Positions 1 to 8,453 of a stretch of 64,000 bases of DNA are shown here, piece by piece. The notes under the pieces are model-generated. The model worked only from the letters and a program-made list of their open reading frames with translations. It searched no databases and was not told the origin of the DNA. The stretch is from Streptomyces sp. 840.1 (GTDB taxonomy: Bacteria > Actinomycetota > Actinomycetes > Streptomycetales > Streptomycetaceae). Location: positions 124,001 through 188,000 of the forward strand of contig NZ_RJUU01000003.1 of assembly GCF_003751445.1 (NCBI RefSeq), read 5' to 3'. The translations under genes and the position numbers were made by a program. Every line of letters begins with the position of its first letter. The first letter of the stretch is position 1.

Positions 1-721
1 CGGTGACGGAGTCGGCGACCGAGGCGATCTCGCCGAGCTTGTGCGAGATGATGATCGACGAGATGCCCTGGCCCTTCAGCTCCTTGATGAGGCTGATGAG
101 CTGGGCGCTGTCCTCGTCGTTCAGCGCGGCGGTCGGCTCGTCCAGGATCAGCAGCTCGACCTTCTTGGACAGGGCCTTGGCGATCTCGACGAGCTGTTGT
201 TTGCCGACGCCGATGTCCGCGACCCTGGTCTGCGGGTTCTCGCGCAGCCCGACCCGGTCCAGGAGGGCCGCCGCGTGGCGGAGCGTCTCGTTCCAGCTGA
301 TGAATCCGTGTGGGGCGTGTTCGTTGCCGAGGAAGATGTTCTCGGCGATGGAGAGATACGGCACCAGGGCGAGTTCCTGGTGGATGATCACGATGCCTCG
401 GGCCTCGCTGGCCCGGATGTCCCTGAACGCGCAGTCCTCGCCCCGGAACCGGATCTCGCCCTCGTAACTGCCGTGCGGATGCACGCCACTGAGGACCTTC
501 ATCAGGGTCGACTTCCCGGCGCCGTTCTCCCCGCAGATGGCGTGCACCTCGCCCTCGTCCACGGTCAGGGAGACGTCGGAGAGTGCCTTGACACCGGGGA
601 ACGTCTTGACGATGGACCGCATCTCCAGAACCGGTGCGGGCCCGGCGGCCGGGGGCTTCACCGGGCCCGCCGTCGAACCCGCCGCCGGGTCCTCCACCGA
701 GTCTGCCGCCGGATCCGTCAT
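1..721 (-). CDS. gguA: Multiple-monosaccharide ABC transporter ATP-binding protein, partial (runs off left edge)
   Basis: ATPase of a GguA/XylG-type sugar importer, which energises uptake of monosaccharides delivered by the binding protein encoded just upstream. About 240 N-terminal residues are visible: Walker [10 protein letters not shown] at 64-72, a Q-loop at about 115 (IIHQEL), a degenerate signature ([15 protein letters not shown]) at about 170-184, Walker B LLILDEP at about 190-196 and the switch His in SHK near 227. Family members are about 500 residues with two ATPase halves, so the second half lies outside the window. The first 30 residues are a low-complexity Ala/Pro/Gly tail. The ATG overlaps the stop of the binding-protein gene (ATGA), indicating translational coupling and one operon. 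Family is certain; the sugar transported is inferred. Confidence 0.93.
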   Translation of the reverse strand, partial: MTDPAADSVEDPAAGSTAGPVKPPAAGPAPVLEMRSIVKTFPGVKALSDVSLTVDEGEVHAICGENGAGKSTLMKVLSGVHPHGSYEGEIRFRGEDCAFRDIRASEARGIVIIHQELALVPYLSIAENIFLGNEHAPHGFISWNETLRHAAALLDRVGLRENPQTRVADIGVGKQQLVEIAKALSKKVELLILDEPTAALNDEDSAQLISLIKELKGQGISSIIISHKLGEIASVADSVT

Positions 722-1851
722 CGGAGGTCGCTCGCCTTGATGTAGCCGGAATCGACCAGCTGAGCGCGGTAGTTGCTCTTGTCGACGCTCACCGGGTCGA
801 GCAGGAAGGCCGGCACGACCTTCTTCTCGTTGTCGTACGTCTTGGTGTCGTTGACCTCGGGCTTCTTGTCGTTGAGTACGGCGTCGGCCATCTGCACCGC
901 CTGCTTGGCCAGTGCGCGGGTGCCCTTGTAGACGGTCTGCGTCTGCTGCCCCGCGATGATCGACTTCACGGAGGCGACCTCGGCGTCCTGGCCGGTGACG
1001 ACGGGGTAGGGCTTGGAGCCGGTGCCGTACCCGTCCGACTTCAGGGAGGAGATGACGCCGATCGAGATGCCGTCGTAGGGGGACAGCACGGCATCGACCT
1101 GGGCGGAGGAATAGGCGCTGGTCAGCAGGTCGTCCATGCGCTTCTGAGCCGTGCCGCCGTCCCAGCGCAGCGTGGTGATCTGGTCCAGCTTCGTCTGCTT
1201 GCTGCGGACGACCAGCTGCTTCTTGTCGATGTAGGGCTTGAGGCTCTTCCAGGCGCCCTGGAAGAAGTAGCGCGTGTTGTTGTCGTCCGGGGATCCGGCG
1301 AACAGTTCGATGTTGAACGGGCCCTTCTCGCTGCCGGACTTCAGGCCGAGCTTGTCGAGGATGTAGCCGGCCTGGAGTTCCCCGACCTTCTCGTTGTCGA
1401 AGGAGGCGTAGTAGTCGACGTCCGGGGTGCCCAGGATGAGCCGGTCGTAGGAGATGACCTTGATGCCCTGCTCCCCCGCCTGGTGCAGTACGTCGCTGAG
1501 TGCGCGGCCGTCGATGGCGGCGACGACGAGGACGTCCACCCCCTTGGTGATCATGTTCTCGATCTGCGAGACCTGCTGGTCGACGTCGTCCTCGCCGTAC
1601 TGCAGATTCGTCTTGTAGCCGAGCTTCTTGAACTCGGCGGCCATGTTCTTGCCGTCGGCTATCCAGCGTTCGGACGACTTGGTCGGCATGGCGATCCCGA
1701 TGGTGGAGCCCTTGCCGCCCGCCTTCTTCTCCTTGCTTCCGCCCTCGCCGCTCTGTCCGCAGGCGGCGAGCGTGACGGAGAGTGCGAGGGCGGTGAGGAC
1801 CGTGGCGGTCCGTGCGGCGCGCGGGACGGACGCGGTGGGTGAGGTGCGCAT
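718..1851 (-). CDS. chvE: Multiple-monosaccharide-binding lipoprotein, ChvE type
   Basis: Extracytoplasmic binding protein that captures monosaccharides for the ABC importer whose ATPase follows. 377 aa. The N-terminus has a lipoprotein signal with lipobox LAAC at about residues 26-29, so the mature protein is probably membrane-tethered. The body is a periplasmic-binding-protein type 1 fold ([13 protein letters not shown] near the mature start, [55 protein letters not shown]). These blocks match the ChvE/MmsB-substrate family better than ribose- or xylose-only proteins. Start chosen at 1851 because a GGAGG lies 7 bases upstream; the longer open frame extends into the promoter. ChvE relatives bind glucose, galactose, arabinose or xylose; which one applies here cannot be read from sequence. 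Confidence 0.95.
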   Translation of the reverse strand: MRTSPTASVPRAARTATVLTALALSVTLAACGQSGEGGSKEKKAGGKGSTIGIAMPTKSSERWIADGKNMAAEFKKLGYKTNLQYGEDDVDQQVSQIENMITKGVDVLVVAAIDGRALSDVLHQAGEQGIKVISYDRLILGTPDVDYYASFDNEKVGELQAGYILDKLGLKSGSEKGPFNIELFAGSPDDNNTRYFFQGAWKSLKPYIDKKQLVVRSKQTKLDQITTLRWDGGTAQKRMDDLLTSAYSSAQVDAVLSPYDGISIGVISSLKSDGYGTGSKPYPVVTGQDAEVASVKSIIAGQQTQTVYKGTRALAKQAVQMADAVLNDKKPEVNDTKTYDNEKKVVPAFLLDPVSVDKSNYRAQLVDSGYIKASDLR

Positions 1852-2027
1852 ATCGATCCTCCGGGTGCGAGGCAGACGGCTGGGCGGGCCGAGGATGCCC
1901 CTCATCGCTGTTCGGTATATCGGACATGGTTCGGATACTGGGCGGTCGGAGAGCACCCGGCTCAGCAGGCAGCCGTCTCCGGCATCCGTACGGACCGGCC
2001 GGACGACCGCATCGCTGGGTGTTCGAT

Positions 2028-2087
2028 ATTTCGTCGTTCGTTCGAAATGCTGGCGTGACGGTAATGAGGGGCCGGGACGGGTGTCAA
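2028..2087 (-). promoter_or_regulatory. Promoter and operator of the chvE-gguA operon
   Basis: On the minus strand TTGACA (2082-2087) is followed after 17 bases by TTACCG (2059-2064), a credible sigma-70-type promoter. Just downstream, about where transcription would start, lies a perfect inverted repeat ATTTCG-N9-CGAAAT (2028-2048). Its position suggests a repressor that blocks initiation in the absence of sugar. The regulator is not in the window; a ROK-family protein is a reasonable guess for sugar importers of this type, but that is inference. The rest of 1852-2298 holds an approximately 200-base leader on the minus side and nothing else I recognise. Confidence 0.6.
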
Positions 2088-2298
2088 TGGTTCGCGCAGG
2101 CCCAGTCGTCACCGCCCGGACTCGGGGACGACTTTCGGCCGCCCGGTCCGGGAGGGCCAACCAGCAGGTACGGAGGACCCGTTCGCGCCCGCCGCGCGAG
2201 CGAAACGTATGCTCGGCCCCCGTACCCACGGCCGTCCGGTACCACCGCCCGACACCGGCACGGGCACTCCGCCCGCTCTCCGCTCAGGAGCCCTCACC

Positions 2299-3594
2299 TT
2301 GACGTCTGCCTCCGACGACGCCGGCTGGGACCGCCTGTCGCACCGGTCTCCCCATGTGCCGCACGCCCCCCTCGACGAGCAGGCGCCGGGCACCCGGGGC
2401 CTGCCGCGCACACTGCTGCCCGCACCGTCCGGGCTCCACCAGCCGGTCGTCTTCGATCCCGCGCTGAAGCAGTTCCCCTACGCCTACCGGGCAGGCGACC
2501 CCCGCTTCGACGACGCCGAGAGCGGGAAGGCCTGGTACCGGGCACGGCGCACCGCTCTGGACCTCGTCCTCGCGGCGGTCGCGAACGGCCCGTGGGCGGA
2601 GCATCTGGTACTGCGCGGAAGCGTGCTGATGTCCACCTGGTTCGGGGAGGCGGCGCGCGATCCGGGCGATCTGGACTTCGTGTTCGTACCGCACGACTGG
2701 GCCATGGACTCCCCTCGCACGGCAGCGCTGTTCGAGACCGTCGCCCAGGACGCCGAGGCCGCATCCCAGGGCGGAGTACGGATCGACGCCTCCGGCGCGG
2801 TGATGGAGGACATCTGGACCTACGACCGGGTGCCCGGCCTGCGCATGCTGCTGCCCTGGACGGCTCCTGGCGTCCCCGGCGGCACCGTCCAACTGGACGT
2901 GGTGTTCAACGAGCAGCTGCCGGAACCGGCCGTACTCACCGATCTGCGGCCGCTCGGGGACGGCCCCGGCAGCCGGGTCATGGCCGCATCCCACGCGCTG
3001 TCGCTGGCCTGGAAACTGCTCTGGCTGATCAGCGACGCCTACCCGCAGGGCAAGGACCTCTACGACGCGGTGCTGCTGTCCGAGCACACGGCCCCGGACT
3101 ACGAGACGGTGCGGGCGGCCTTCACTCTCGGCGGGGCCGACGGGCTGCGCCCGGCCGGACGGTGGTGGACCGACACCCTGGCCCCGTACACGGGCTGGCA
3201 CCACTTCACGGCCGAGTACCCCTGGGCGGACGCCGGGCCGGCGGGCCTCACCGAGCGGCTGGGCCGGGCCCTGGAACCGCTGCTGGCGGCTGCGGAGCCG
3301 CCCGGCGAGGACTCCTACAGCCGCTGGGCACGCTGGCTGGAACCGCTGGTGGAGGCGACGCGCGAGAAGACAGTGGCCGACCCCGCGTGCGATCCCCCGA
3401 CCGCGCTGGGGCACCTCGCCGCAGGCGGACACGCCGGACTCGCGGCGGCGGTGGTCGTCGTACGGGAGCTCGCCGGACGGGAGCGAACGAGCCTGGAGGA
3501 CGCGCTCGCCGCTGTGCTGGTCCGGGCGGACGCCTGGCTCTACTGGGGACGGTATCCGGATGCGTGCTCCGCGGCACTGGACCTGCTGCGCTGA
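2299..3594 (+). CDS. AbiEii/AbiGii-type nucleotidyltransferase-fold protein (orphan)
   Basis: 431 aa. Residues about 85-110 carry the AbiEii-type nucleotidyltransferase signature: LRGSVLMSTWF followed by RDPGDLDFVF, where the paired Asp residues would bind metal. Further family motifs follow: VQLDVVFNE near 195-203 and a basic KLLWLI...KDLYDAVLL block near 236-262. AbiEii toxins of the AbiE toxin-antitoxin/phage-exclusion family transfer nucleotides, but a Streptomyces group of stand-alone relatives is annotated only by fold. There is no AbiEi-like antitoxin gene next to it, so a toxin role is unproven. TTG at 2299 chosen because CAGGAG lies 8 bases upstream. It is divergent from the sugar importer and followed by an HD-domain gene on the same strand. 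Family assignment good, biological role unknown. Confidence 0.75.
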   Translation: MTSASDDAGWDRLSHRSPHVPHAPLDEQAPGTRGLPRTLLPAPSGLHQPVVFDPALKQFPYAYRAGDPRFDDAESGKAWYRARRTALDLVLAAVANGPWAEHLVLRGSVLMSTWFGEAARDPGDLDFVFVPHDWAMDSPRTAALFETVAQDAEAASQGGVRIDASGAVMEDIWTYDRVPGLRMLLPWTAPGVPGGTVQLDVVFNEQLPEPAVLTDLRPLGDGPGSRVMAASHALSLAWKLLWLISDAYPQGKDLYDAVLLSEHTAPDYETVRAAFTLGGADGLRPAGRWWTDTLAPYTGWHHFTAEYPWADAGPAGLTERLGRALEPLLAAAEPPGEDSYSRWARWLEPLVEATREKTVADPACDPPTALGHLAAGGHAGLAAAVVVVRELAGRERTSLEDALAAVLVRADAWLYWGRYPDACSAALDLLR

Positions 3595-3736
3595 CCTGCG
3601 GCCCGCCCGGCCCCGCCCCGGGTTGTGGCTCCTGGGTCGGGCGCGGATGGTGGAGGTGCGGGCGGTTCGTCACGCCGTTCGCCGGGCGACGGAGCCTTCG
3701 TGCCCGTCCGCCCGGCCCACGCCCCGGAAAGCTCAG

Positions 3737-4393
3737 GTGATCGCGGTGAGCCACGCCCCCTCTTCCGTCGCCGGCATACGGGCGCCGGACACGGCGCTCG
3801 CGCGCGAGGCCACCGAACTGGTCCGGGACACCACGAGCGATCTCGTCTTCCATCACTCGCGCCGCGTCTACTGGTTCGGCGCCCTCCAGGGCCGCAACCG
3901 CGATCTCGGCTACGACCCCGAGCTCCTCTACGTCGGCGCGATGTTCCACGACCTGGGGCTCGGCGAGCGCTTCCGTACGAGCGGGCGAAGGTTCGAGGTG
4001 GACAGCGCGGACGAGGCGCGGCGGTTCCTCCAGGGGCACCACGTCCCCGAGGACAGCGTGCGCAGGGTCTGGACCGCCATCGCGCTGCACACCACGCCGG
4101 GCATACCCGAGCACATGGAGCCCGAGGTGGCGCTCGTGACCGCCGGGGTCGAGTACGACGTGCTGGGCATCGGCTACCGGGACGTCTCCGAGGAGGGCCG
4201 GTCCGCGATAATCGCCCTGCACCCTCGGCCGGACTTCAAGCGACGCATCCTCGGCGCGTTCACCGAGGGCATCCGGCAGAAGCCGGAGACGACGTTCGGC
4301 AACGTCAAGGCGGATGTGCTGGAGCACTGCGTACCGGGTTTCGAACGCGGCGACTTCGTCCGTACGATCCTCGACTCGCCCTGGCCGGAATGA
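3737..4393 (+). CDS. HD-domain protein, cyanamide-hydratase-like
   Basis: 218 aa with a single HD metal-dependent hydrolase domain. The first His lies in the segment VFHHSRRVYWFG, the defining HD pair is in AMFHDLGLGERF, and a further His is in AIALHTTPGIPEH. Length and the VFHHSRRVYWFGALQG opening resemble the cyanamide hydratase-like HD family rather than ppGpp or deoxynucleotide hydrolases. The true substrate is unknown; most bacterial members are uncharacterised. GTG at 3737 was chosen because GGAAAG lies 5 bases upstream; an alternative GTG is 9 bases further in. It follows the AbiEii-like gene after 142 bases on the same strand, so it may be separately transcribed. Confidence 0.8.
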   Translation: MIAVSHAPSSVAGIRAPDTALAREATELVRDTTSDLVFHHSRRVYWFGALQGRNRDLGYDPELLYVGAMFHDLGLGERFRTSGRRFEVDSADEARRFLQGHHVPEDSVRRVWTAIALHTTPGIPEHMEPEVALVTAGVEYDVLGIGYRDVSEEGRSAIIALHPRPDFKRRILGAFTEGIRQKPETTFGNVKADVLEHCVPGFERGDFVRTILDSPWPE

Positions 4394-4436
4394 GCCGGTC
4401 CGCCGCGTAGCCGGTCTGCCCACGGGGCCGGCCGGG

Positions 4437-4706
4437 TCAGCGGGCCTGGCTGATCGCGGCGCGGAGCATCGCCACGGTGGTCGCGGCCGCCGCGCGTTCG
4501 GCGTCGTCGTTTGTCGCGCGGACCCGCTCCTCCAGGAGCACCACCGCCGCCTGGAGCACTCCGACGCGTACCGGGACGCTCTGCATCGCCGTCAGGACCG
4601 CCGCTGCCTGTTCGGCCGGTGTGGCGGTAGCGGCCTGCGGGATGAGTGTGGAGATACCGCGCCCGAGCGCACGGTCACGAGGCGGCTGAGCCGCGGCTGT
4701 GGTCAC
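4437..4706 (-). CDS. Small conserved-looking protein of unknown function with ParB-like N-terminal motif
   Basis: 89 aa from a GTG at 4706; no strong ribosome site precedes it. Codon third positions are strongly G/C, supporting a real gene. After a short head the sequence RALGRGISTLIPQA resembles the GLGRGLxALIP motif at the N-terminus of chromosomal ParB proteins, which binds ParA. The rest is Ala-rich helix (QAAVVLLEERVRA, AAATTVAMLRAA) with no CTPase or DNA-binding domain of ParB. I therefore do not call it ParB; the resemblance may be chance. It lies downstream of the alcohol dehydrogenase gene on the same strand after 104 bases and is convergent with the HD-domain gene. Confidence 0.5.
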   Translation of the reverse strand: MTTAAAQPPRDRALGRGISTLIPQAATATPAEQAAAVLTAMQSVPVRVGVLQAAVVLLEERVRATNDDAERAAAATTVAMLRAAISQAR

Positions 4707-4810
4707 CGCAGAAGTCTGCCGCACCGGGCGGCCGGAATGCGTCAGCGACCTGGCCGCCGCACTCCGCCGCCGCTCCGGACGCGGCCGCCCCCCTCGTGTC
4801 GGTGCGCCGA

Positions 4811-5836
4811 TCAGGCCCGCGCGGCGCCGAGATCGAAGACGAGGCGTCCCAACACCCTGCCCTCCAGGACTTCGCCGATCGCGGAGTTGATGTCGGCCAG
4901 ATCCCGGCTCTCGCGGACCACCCGGGTGCGGCCGAGCCGGTGCAGTTGGAAGACCTCGGCCAGGTCCTGGCGGGTTCCGACGATCGAGCCGATGACCTTC
5001 GTCCCGTTCAGCACCGTGTCGAAGACAGGGAGTTCGAGCCTGCCCTCTGCGGGAAGGGCCACGAGAACCAGGGTGCCGCCCCGGCGCAGCGCACCGTAGG
5101 CCGCGCCGAAAGACTCGTTGCTCACGGCGAGCGAGATCGCCGCGTCGGCGCCGCCGAGCCGGCGGGTCTCCTCCACGACGTCCTGGACGCGGGCGTCGAT
5201 GACGTGATCGGCGCCCAGCTCCCGGGCCAGGGCCAGCTTTTCGTCCGTGACGTCGACGGCGATGGTCTCGGCGCCGAAGATCCGCGCGTACTGCAGAGCG
5301 AGGTGCCCCAGCCCGCCGATGCCGGAGACGAGGGCGCGGGTGCCGGGGCGGGCACCGGAGAGCTTCACCGCCTTGTACGTGGTGACGCCGGCGCAGGTCA
5401 GGGGCGCCGCGTCCAGCGGGTCGATGCCGTCGGGCACGGGCACCACGTAGTCGCCGTGGGCGAGGGCGTACTCGGCGTGGCTGCCGTCGACCGAGTAGCC
5501 GCTGTTCTCCTGCGCCAGACAGAGCGTCTCCCACCCGCTCACGCAGTGATCGCAGTGCCCGCACGCCTCGCCGAGCCAGGGAATGGCCACCCGGTCCCCC
5601 ACCGCGAGATGGGTGACCTGGTCGCCTGCCGCCTCCACGATGCCGATCCCCTCATGCCCGGGAACGAACGGCGGACTCGGTCTGACCGGCCAGTCTCCCC
5701 GGGCCGCGTGGATGTCGGTGTGGCAGAGCCCCGACGCCTCCATACGCACCAGGACCTGGTGCCCGGCCGGGTCGGGCACCTGCCTGTCCTCGACGACGAG
5801 AGGCTCGGTGAAGCTGCGGACGACGGCGGCCCTCAT
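4811..5836 (-). CDS. adhP: Zinc-dependent alcohol dehydrogenase
   Basis: 341 aa, the usual length for the AdhP branch of the medium-chain dehydrogenases. It interconverts primary alcohols and aldehydes with NAD(H). Visible features: catalytic zinc ligands in SGLCHTD and PGHEGIG, structural zinc cluster with four cysteines in GEACGHCDHCVSGWETLC (about residues 89-106), nucleotide-binding glycines in SGIGGLGHLALQYA (about 165-178), and an acidic residue at the end of the second strand of the Rossmann fold (AVDVTDEK), favouring NAD over NADP. GGAGGAG 5 bases before the ATG fixes the start. It appears monocistronic, with the small unknown gene behind it. Physiological substrate not determinable. 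Confidence 0.93.
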   Translation of the reverse strand: MRAAVVRSFTEPLVVEDRQVPDPAGHQVLVRMEASGLCHTDIHAARGDWPVRPSPPFVPGHEGIGIVEAAGDQVTHLAVGDRVAIPWLGEACGHCDHCVSGWETLCLAQENSGYSVDGSHAEYALAHGDYVVPVPDGIDPLDAAPLTCAGVTTYKAVKLSGARPGTRALVSGIGGLGHLALQYARIFGAETIAVDVTDEKLALARELGADHVIDARVQDVVEETRRLGGADAAISLAVSNESFGAAYGALRRGGTLVLVALPAEGRLELPVFDTVLNGTKVIGSIVGTRQDLAEVFQLHRLGRTRVVRESRDLADINSAIGEVLEGRVLGRLVFDLGAARA

Positions 5837-5964
5837 GAGTACTCCTCCGCTTCGATGCGGGTGTGTCCGGCCCGCCCGCACGGGGCACGCCGGGCCGGCA
5901 CACAAGCCTCGGAATAGAGTATTTCGGATGGCCGGATCTCGCCCCTCATGGCACTGCCCGGCTG

Positions 5965-6516
5965 CTACCCCTTGGCCCAGGTGTGCATCGCGGCCCGCGA
6001 GGAGAAGTCCGCGACATCCTTGTCGAGGGGATGGTCGGTGTACTGGTGGATGCGCCAGGAGGCCTTGATCCGCGGTTTGCCCGCAGTGACGTAGTCGGCG
6101 ATCCACAGGCCGTCCCCGGCGTACGACGTGGTGTCGTGGTTCAGCCAGAAGTAGCGGTTGCAGTACAGCAGGACCCGGTGGTGCGGCCGCAGCCGTTTCA
6201 CCTCGCGGATGAACCGGTCCTTCTCGGCATTGCTGGCGCGGGTGCCCTCGCCGTTCTCCTCCCAGTCGACGGCCAGCAGTTCCCCGGCCTTCTCCGGCGC
6301 CTTGCTCAGGAAGTACGCCGCCTGTGCCGCGATGTTCCCGGGCCACAGGAAGTGGTAGAAGCCGACGACGCAGTCCGCGTCCCTTGCGCGCTTGGTCTGC
6401 TCGGCCAGATGCGGGTTGACGTACGAGCGTCCCTCGGTGGCCTTGATGAAGACAAAGTCCAGACCGTCCGGGTCGAGGGACGACTGATGCGAACTGACGT
6501 CGACACCGTGGAGCAT
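5965..6516 (-). CDS. Glycoside hydrolase family 25 lysozyme-like protein, no signal peptide seen
   Basis: 183 aa. GH25 enzymes cleave the beta-1,4 bond between N-acetylmuramic acid and N-acetylglucosamine. The start MLHGVDVSSHQ contains the conserved early Asp of the family, VDWEENGEG carries the acidic pair that forms the active centre, and LLYCNRYFWL and GLWIADYV are typical strands of the barrel. No signal peptide is visible, which is odd for a cell-wall enzyme. Either it is released by lysis, exported non-classically, or the start lies upstream. The start used is the one matching the family N-terminus; an in-frame ATG at 6558 would add 14 basic residues (MRKRNHPDH) but has no ribosome site. 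Confidence 0.85.
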   Translation of the reverse strand: MLHGVDVSSHQSSLDPDGLDFVFIKATEGRSYVNPHLAEQTKRARDADCVVGFYHFLWPGNIAAQAAYFLSKAPEKAGELLAVDWEENGEGTRASNAEKDRFIREVKRLRPHHRVLLYCNRYFWLNHDTTSYAGDGLWIADYVTAGKPRIKASWRIHQYTDHPLDKDVADFSSRAAMHTWAKG

Positions 6517-6728
6517 GGGCACCGCCTTCAAGTGGTCCGGGTGATTCCGCTTTCTCATCCGTTAAGTGCCCTGGACTTACGGGTCCCATCCGCGCAAGGG
6601 GTAGAGGAATCGTTTCGCCGTCACCCGGAATAGCTCCGGGCAGGACCGGGTTGGTGAAGCCGCAGGGGACGTTTCACTTCACGCAGGCCCCTTTTCAGGC
6701 AGCGCAGGCACCATCGGAGGTCGGACCC

Positions 6729-7385
6729 ATGAAGATCGGCATCATCGGAGCAGGGAACATCGGCGGCAACCTCACCAGGCGTCTCGCCGCACTGGGCCAT
6801 GAGGTGTCCGTCGCCAACTCACGCGGTCCCGAGACGCTCGCGGCACTGGCCGAGGAGACCGGCGCCACCGCGGTCACCGCGGCCGAGGCCGCCCGGGGCG
6901 CCCGGGTCGTGGTCGTCACCGTTCCGCTCAAGGCCGTTCCGGCGCTGCCCGCCGGATTCCTGGACGGCGCTGCGGAGGGCGTCGCGGTCATCGACACCGG
7001 CAACTACTACCCGCAGCGGGACGGCCGCATCGCCGCCGTCGAGGAGGGGCTGCCGGAGAGCCGCTGGACGGAGGCCCAGATCGCCCACCCCGTCATCAAG
7101 GCGTTCAACGGGACGTACGCGCAGGACATCCTCACCGAGGGCCGGCCCGCCGGCACCGCCGGCCGGCAGGCCCTGCCGGTGGCCGGTGACGACGCGGCCG
7201 CCAAGGCGACGGTCCGTGAACTGATCGACGAGCTGGGGTTCGACACCGTCGACGCCGGAGGGCTCGACACCTCGTGGCGCCAGCAGCCGGGGACTCCGGT
7301 GTACGGCAACCGGGGTGACGCGGCTGCCATCGAGAAGGCCCTGGACTCGGCGTCCCCCGAGCGGACCGCCGAGTGGCGCGCCTGA
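6729..7385 (+). CDS. NADP/F420-dependent oxidoreductase-like Rossmann protein
   Basis: 218 aa. The N-terminus MKIGIIGAGNIGGNL is a GxGxxG dinucleotide-binding motif of the F420-dependent NADP reductase/ProC-like superfamily. VANSRGPETL follows the second strand, in the position where this family recognises the 2'-phosphate of NADP. The later sequence VIDTGNYYPQRDG and HPVIKAFNG is typical of the actinobacterial members annotated as NAD(P)-binding or 6-phosphogluconate dehydrogenase-like proteins. Electron donor and substrate are unknown. GGAGG ends 8 bases before the ATG. It stands alone between a divergent lysozyme gene and a convergent SDR gene. Confidence 0.88.
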   Translation: MKIGIIGAGNIGGNLTRRLAALGHEVSVANSRGPETLAALAEETGATAVTAAEAARGARVVVVTVPLKAVPALPAGFLDGAAEGVAVIDTGNYYPQRDGRIAAVEEGLPESRWTEAQIAHPVIKAFNGTYAQDILTEGRPAGTAGRQALPVAGDDAAAKATVRELIDELGFDTVDAGGLDTSWRQQPGTPVYGNRGDAAAIEKALDSASPERTAEWRA

Positions 7386-7412
7386 CACCGGGCGCGACGG
7401 GAGCCGGCTGAC

Positions 7413-7444
7413 GCCGGGCCCACGGGCCTGTCCCGGGGCCCGGC
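7413..7444. terminator. Bidirectional terminator-like hairpin
   Basis: Perfect 9-bp stem GCCGGGCCC / GGGCCCGGC with a 14-base loop, placed in the 62-base gap between two convergent genes. No U-tract follows, as is common in Streptomyces. Confidence 0.6.
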
Positions 7445-7447
7445 CCC

Positions 7448-8338
7448 TCAGTCCTCGAAGGCGGTGCTGCGGCTGAGCTTCTCCCAGCGCACCGTCTCCG
7501 CGCGGGAGGCGTCGAGGGCGGCGAGCACCGCGTCCGTGGCGTCGTTCCCGAGCGGCAGCCGGAGCGGGGTGTCCTGCGCGTCCAGCGCGGTGAGGATCGC
7601 CTGGGCCGCCTTGGCCGGGTCCCCCTCCTGCTTGCCGTCGGAGCCGGGGAGACCGGCACGGACCGGGCCCACGGTCTCCTCGTACGCGGGGAGTGCGGCG
7701 GACTGACGCAGGGCGCCGCCCCCGGCGAAGCCGGTCCGGAACGATCCGGGCTCGACGATCAGCACCTTGATCCCGTGCGGTGCCACCTCGGCGGCAAGCG
7801 CCTCCGACAGGCCCTCCAGGGCGAACTTCGTCGCCGAATAGGCGCCGACACCGGGGAAGGTGAAGCGGCCGCCCATGCTGCTCATCTGGACCACGGCGCC
7901 CGAGCCGTTGCGGCGCATGTGCGGCAGCACGGCTCGCACCAGCGCGGCCGGCCCGAAGAAGTGCAGGTCCATCAGGTCACGCAGCTCGCGGTCGCCGGTC
8001 TCCTCGACGGCACCGATCAGCCCCATCCCGGCGTTGTTGACCACCACGTCGATGCGCCCGTGCCAGAGCACGGTGTCCGCGACGACGTCCGCGATGCGCG
8101 CCGTGTCGGTGACGTCCAGCTGGACCGCGACGGCGCGGTCGGGGTGTGCGGCGACGAGGTCCTCGAGCGCCTCGGGCCTGCGGGCCGTGGCGACGACCGT
8201 GTCCCCGGCGGCGAGTGCGGCCGAGGCTATGGCGCGGCCGAATCCGGACGAGGCGCCGGTGATCAGCCAGACCCGGTTCGGCGTCGTCCCGTCGCCGGTG
8301 GTGACGTGTCCGGCGCTCGTACGGTGCTCGGCGTTCAT
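7448..8338 (-). CDS. Short-chain dehydrogenase/reductase
   Basis: 296 aa classical SDR. It shows the cofactor motif TGASSGFG at about 25-32, NNAGMG near 103, the catalytic Ser in VQMSSMGG and Tyr-Lys in YSATK at about 165-169. ATARRPE after the second strand suggests NADP preference. Sequence style (SSGFGRAIA, MGGRFTFPGVGAYSATKFALEGLSEALAAEV) matches the oxidoreductase subgroup common in actinomycetes, whose substrates are mostly unknown. GGAG 6 bases before the ATG supports the start; an upstream in-frame ATG at 8350 overlaps that site. The LysR-type gene on the other side of a 115-base divergent spacer is the probable regulator. Confidence 0.92.
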   Translation of the reverse strand: MNAEHRTSAGHVTTGDGTTPNRVWLITGASSGFGRAIASAALAAGDTVVATARRPEALEDLVAAHPDRAVAVQLDVTDTARIADVVADTVLWHGRIDVVVNNAGMGLIGAVEETGDRELRDLMDLHFFGPAALVRAVLPHMRRNGSGAVVQMSSMGGRFTFPGVGAYSATKFALEGLSEALAAEVAPHGIKVLIVEPGSFRTGFAGGGALRQSAALPAYEETVGPVRAGLPGSDGKQEGDPAKAAQAILTALDAQDTPLRLPLGNDATDAVLAALDASRAETVRWEKLSRSTAFED

Positions 8339-8429
8339 GGTCAACTCCATTTGTTCTCGGGTTTGTTGCGGTGACTCAGTTATGTCATCGCTCCCTCCCA
8401 CCGGTCCAAGACAGAGACCCGTCGTAGCG

Positions 8430-8444
8430 ATAAAGACGACTTAT
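8430..8444. promoter_or_regulatory. LysR-type operator (T-N11-A box)
   Basis: ATAA-N7-TTAT is a 15-base inverted repeat that fits the T-N11-A consensus of LysR-type regulators (T at 8431, A at 8443). It sits 9 bases before the LysR gene start and in the spacer shared with the divergent SDR gene. That is the classical place for autorepression and activation of the partner. Confidence 0.65.
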
Positions 8445-8453
8445 GATGCCTGG

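Noticed and set aside
1812..3740. 642-codon plus-strand frame overlapping the chvE promoter and the AbiEii gene
   Set aside because: Arg/Pro/Gly-rich out-of-frame reading of a genuine gene in another frame.
4437..5564. 375-codon minus-strand frame upstream of the small ParB-motif gene
   Set aside because: All but the last 89 codons are an out-of-frame reading of the alcohol dehydrogenase gene on the same strand.
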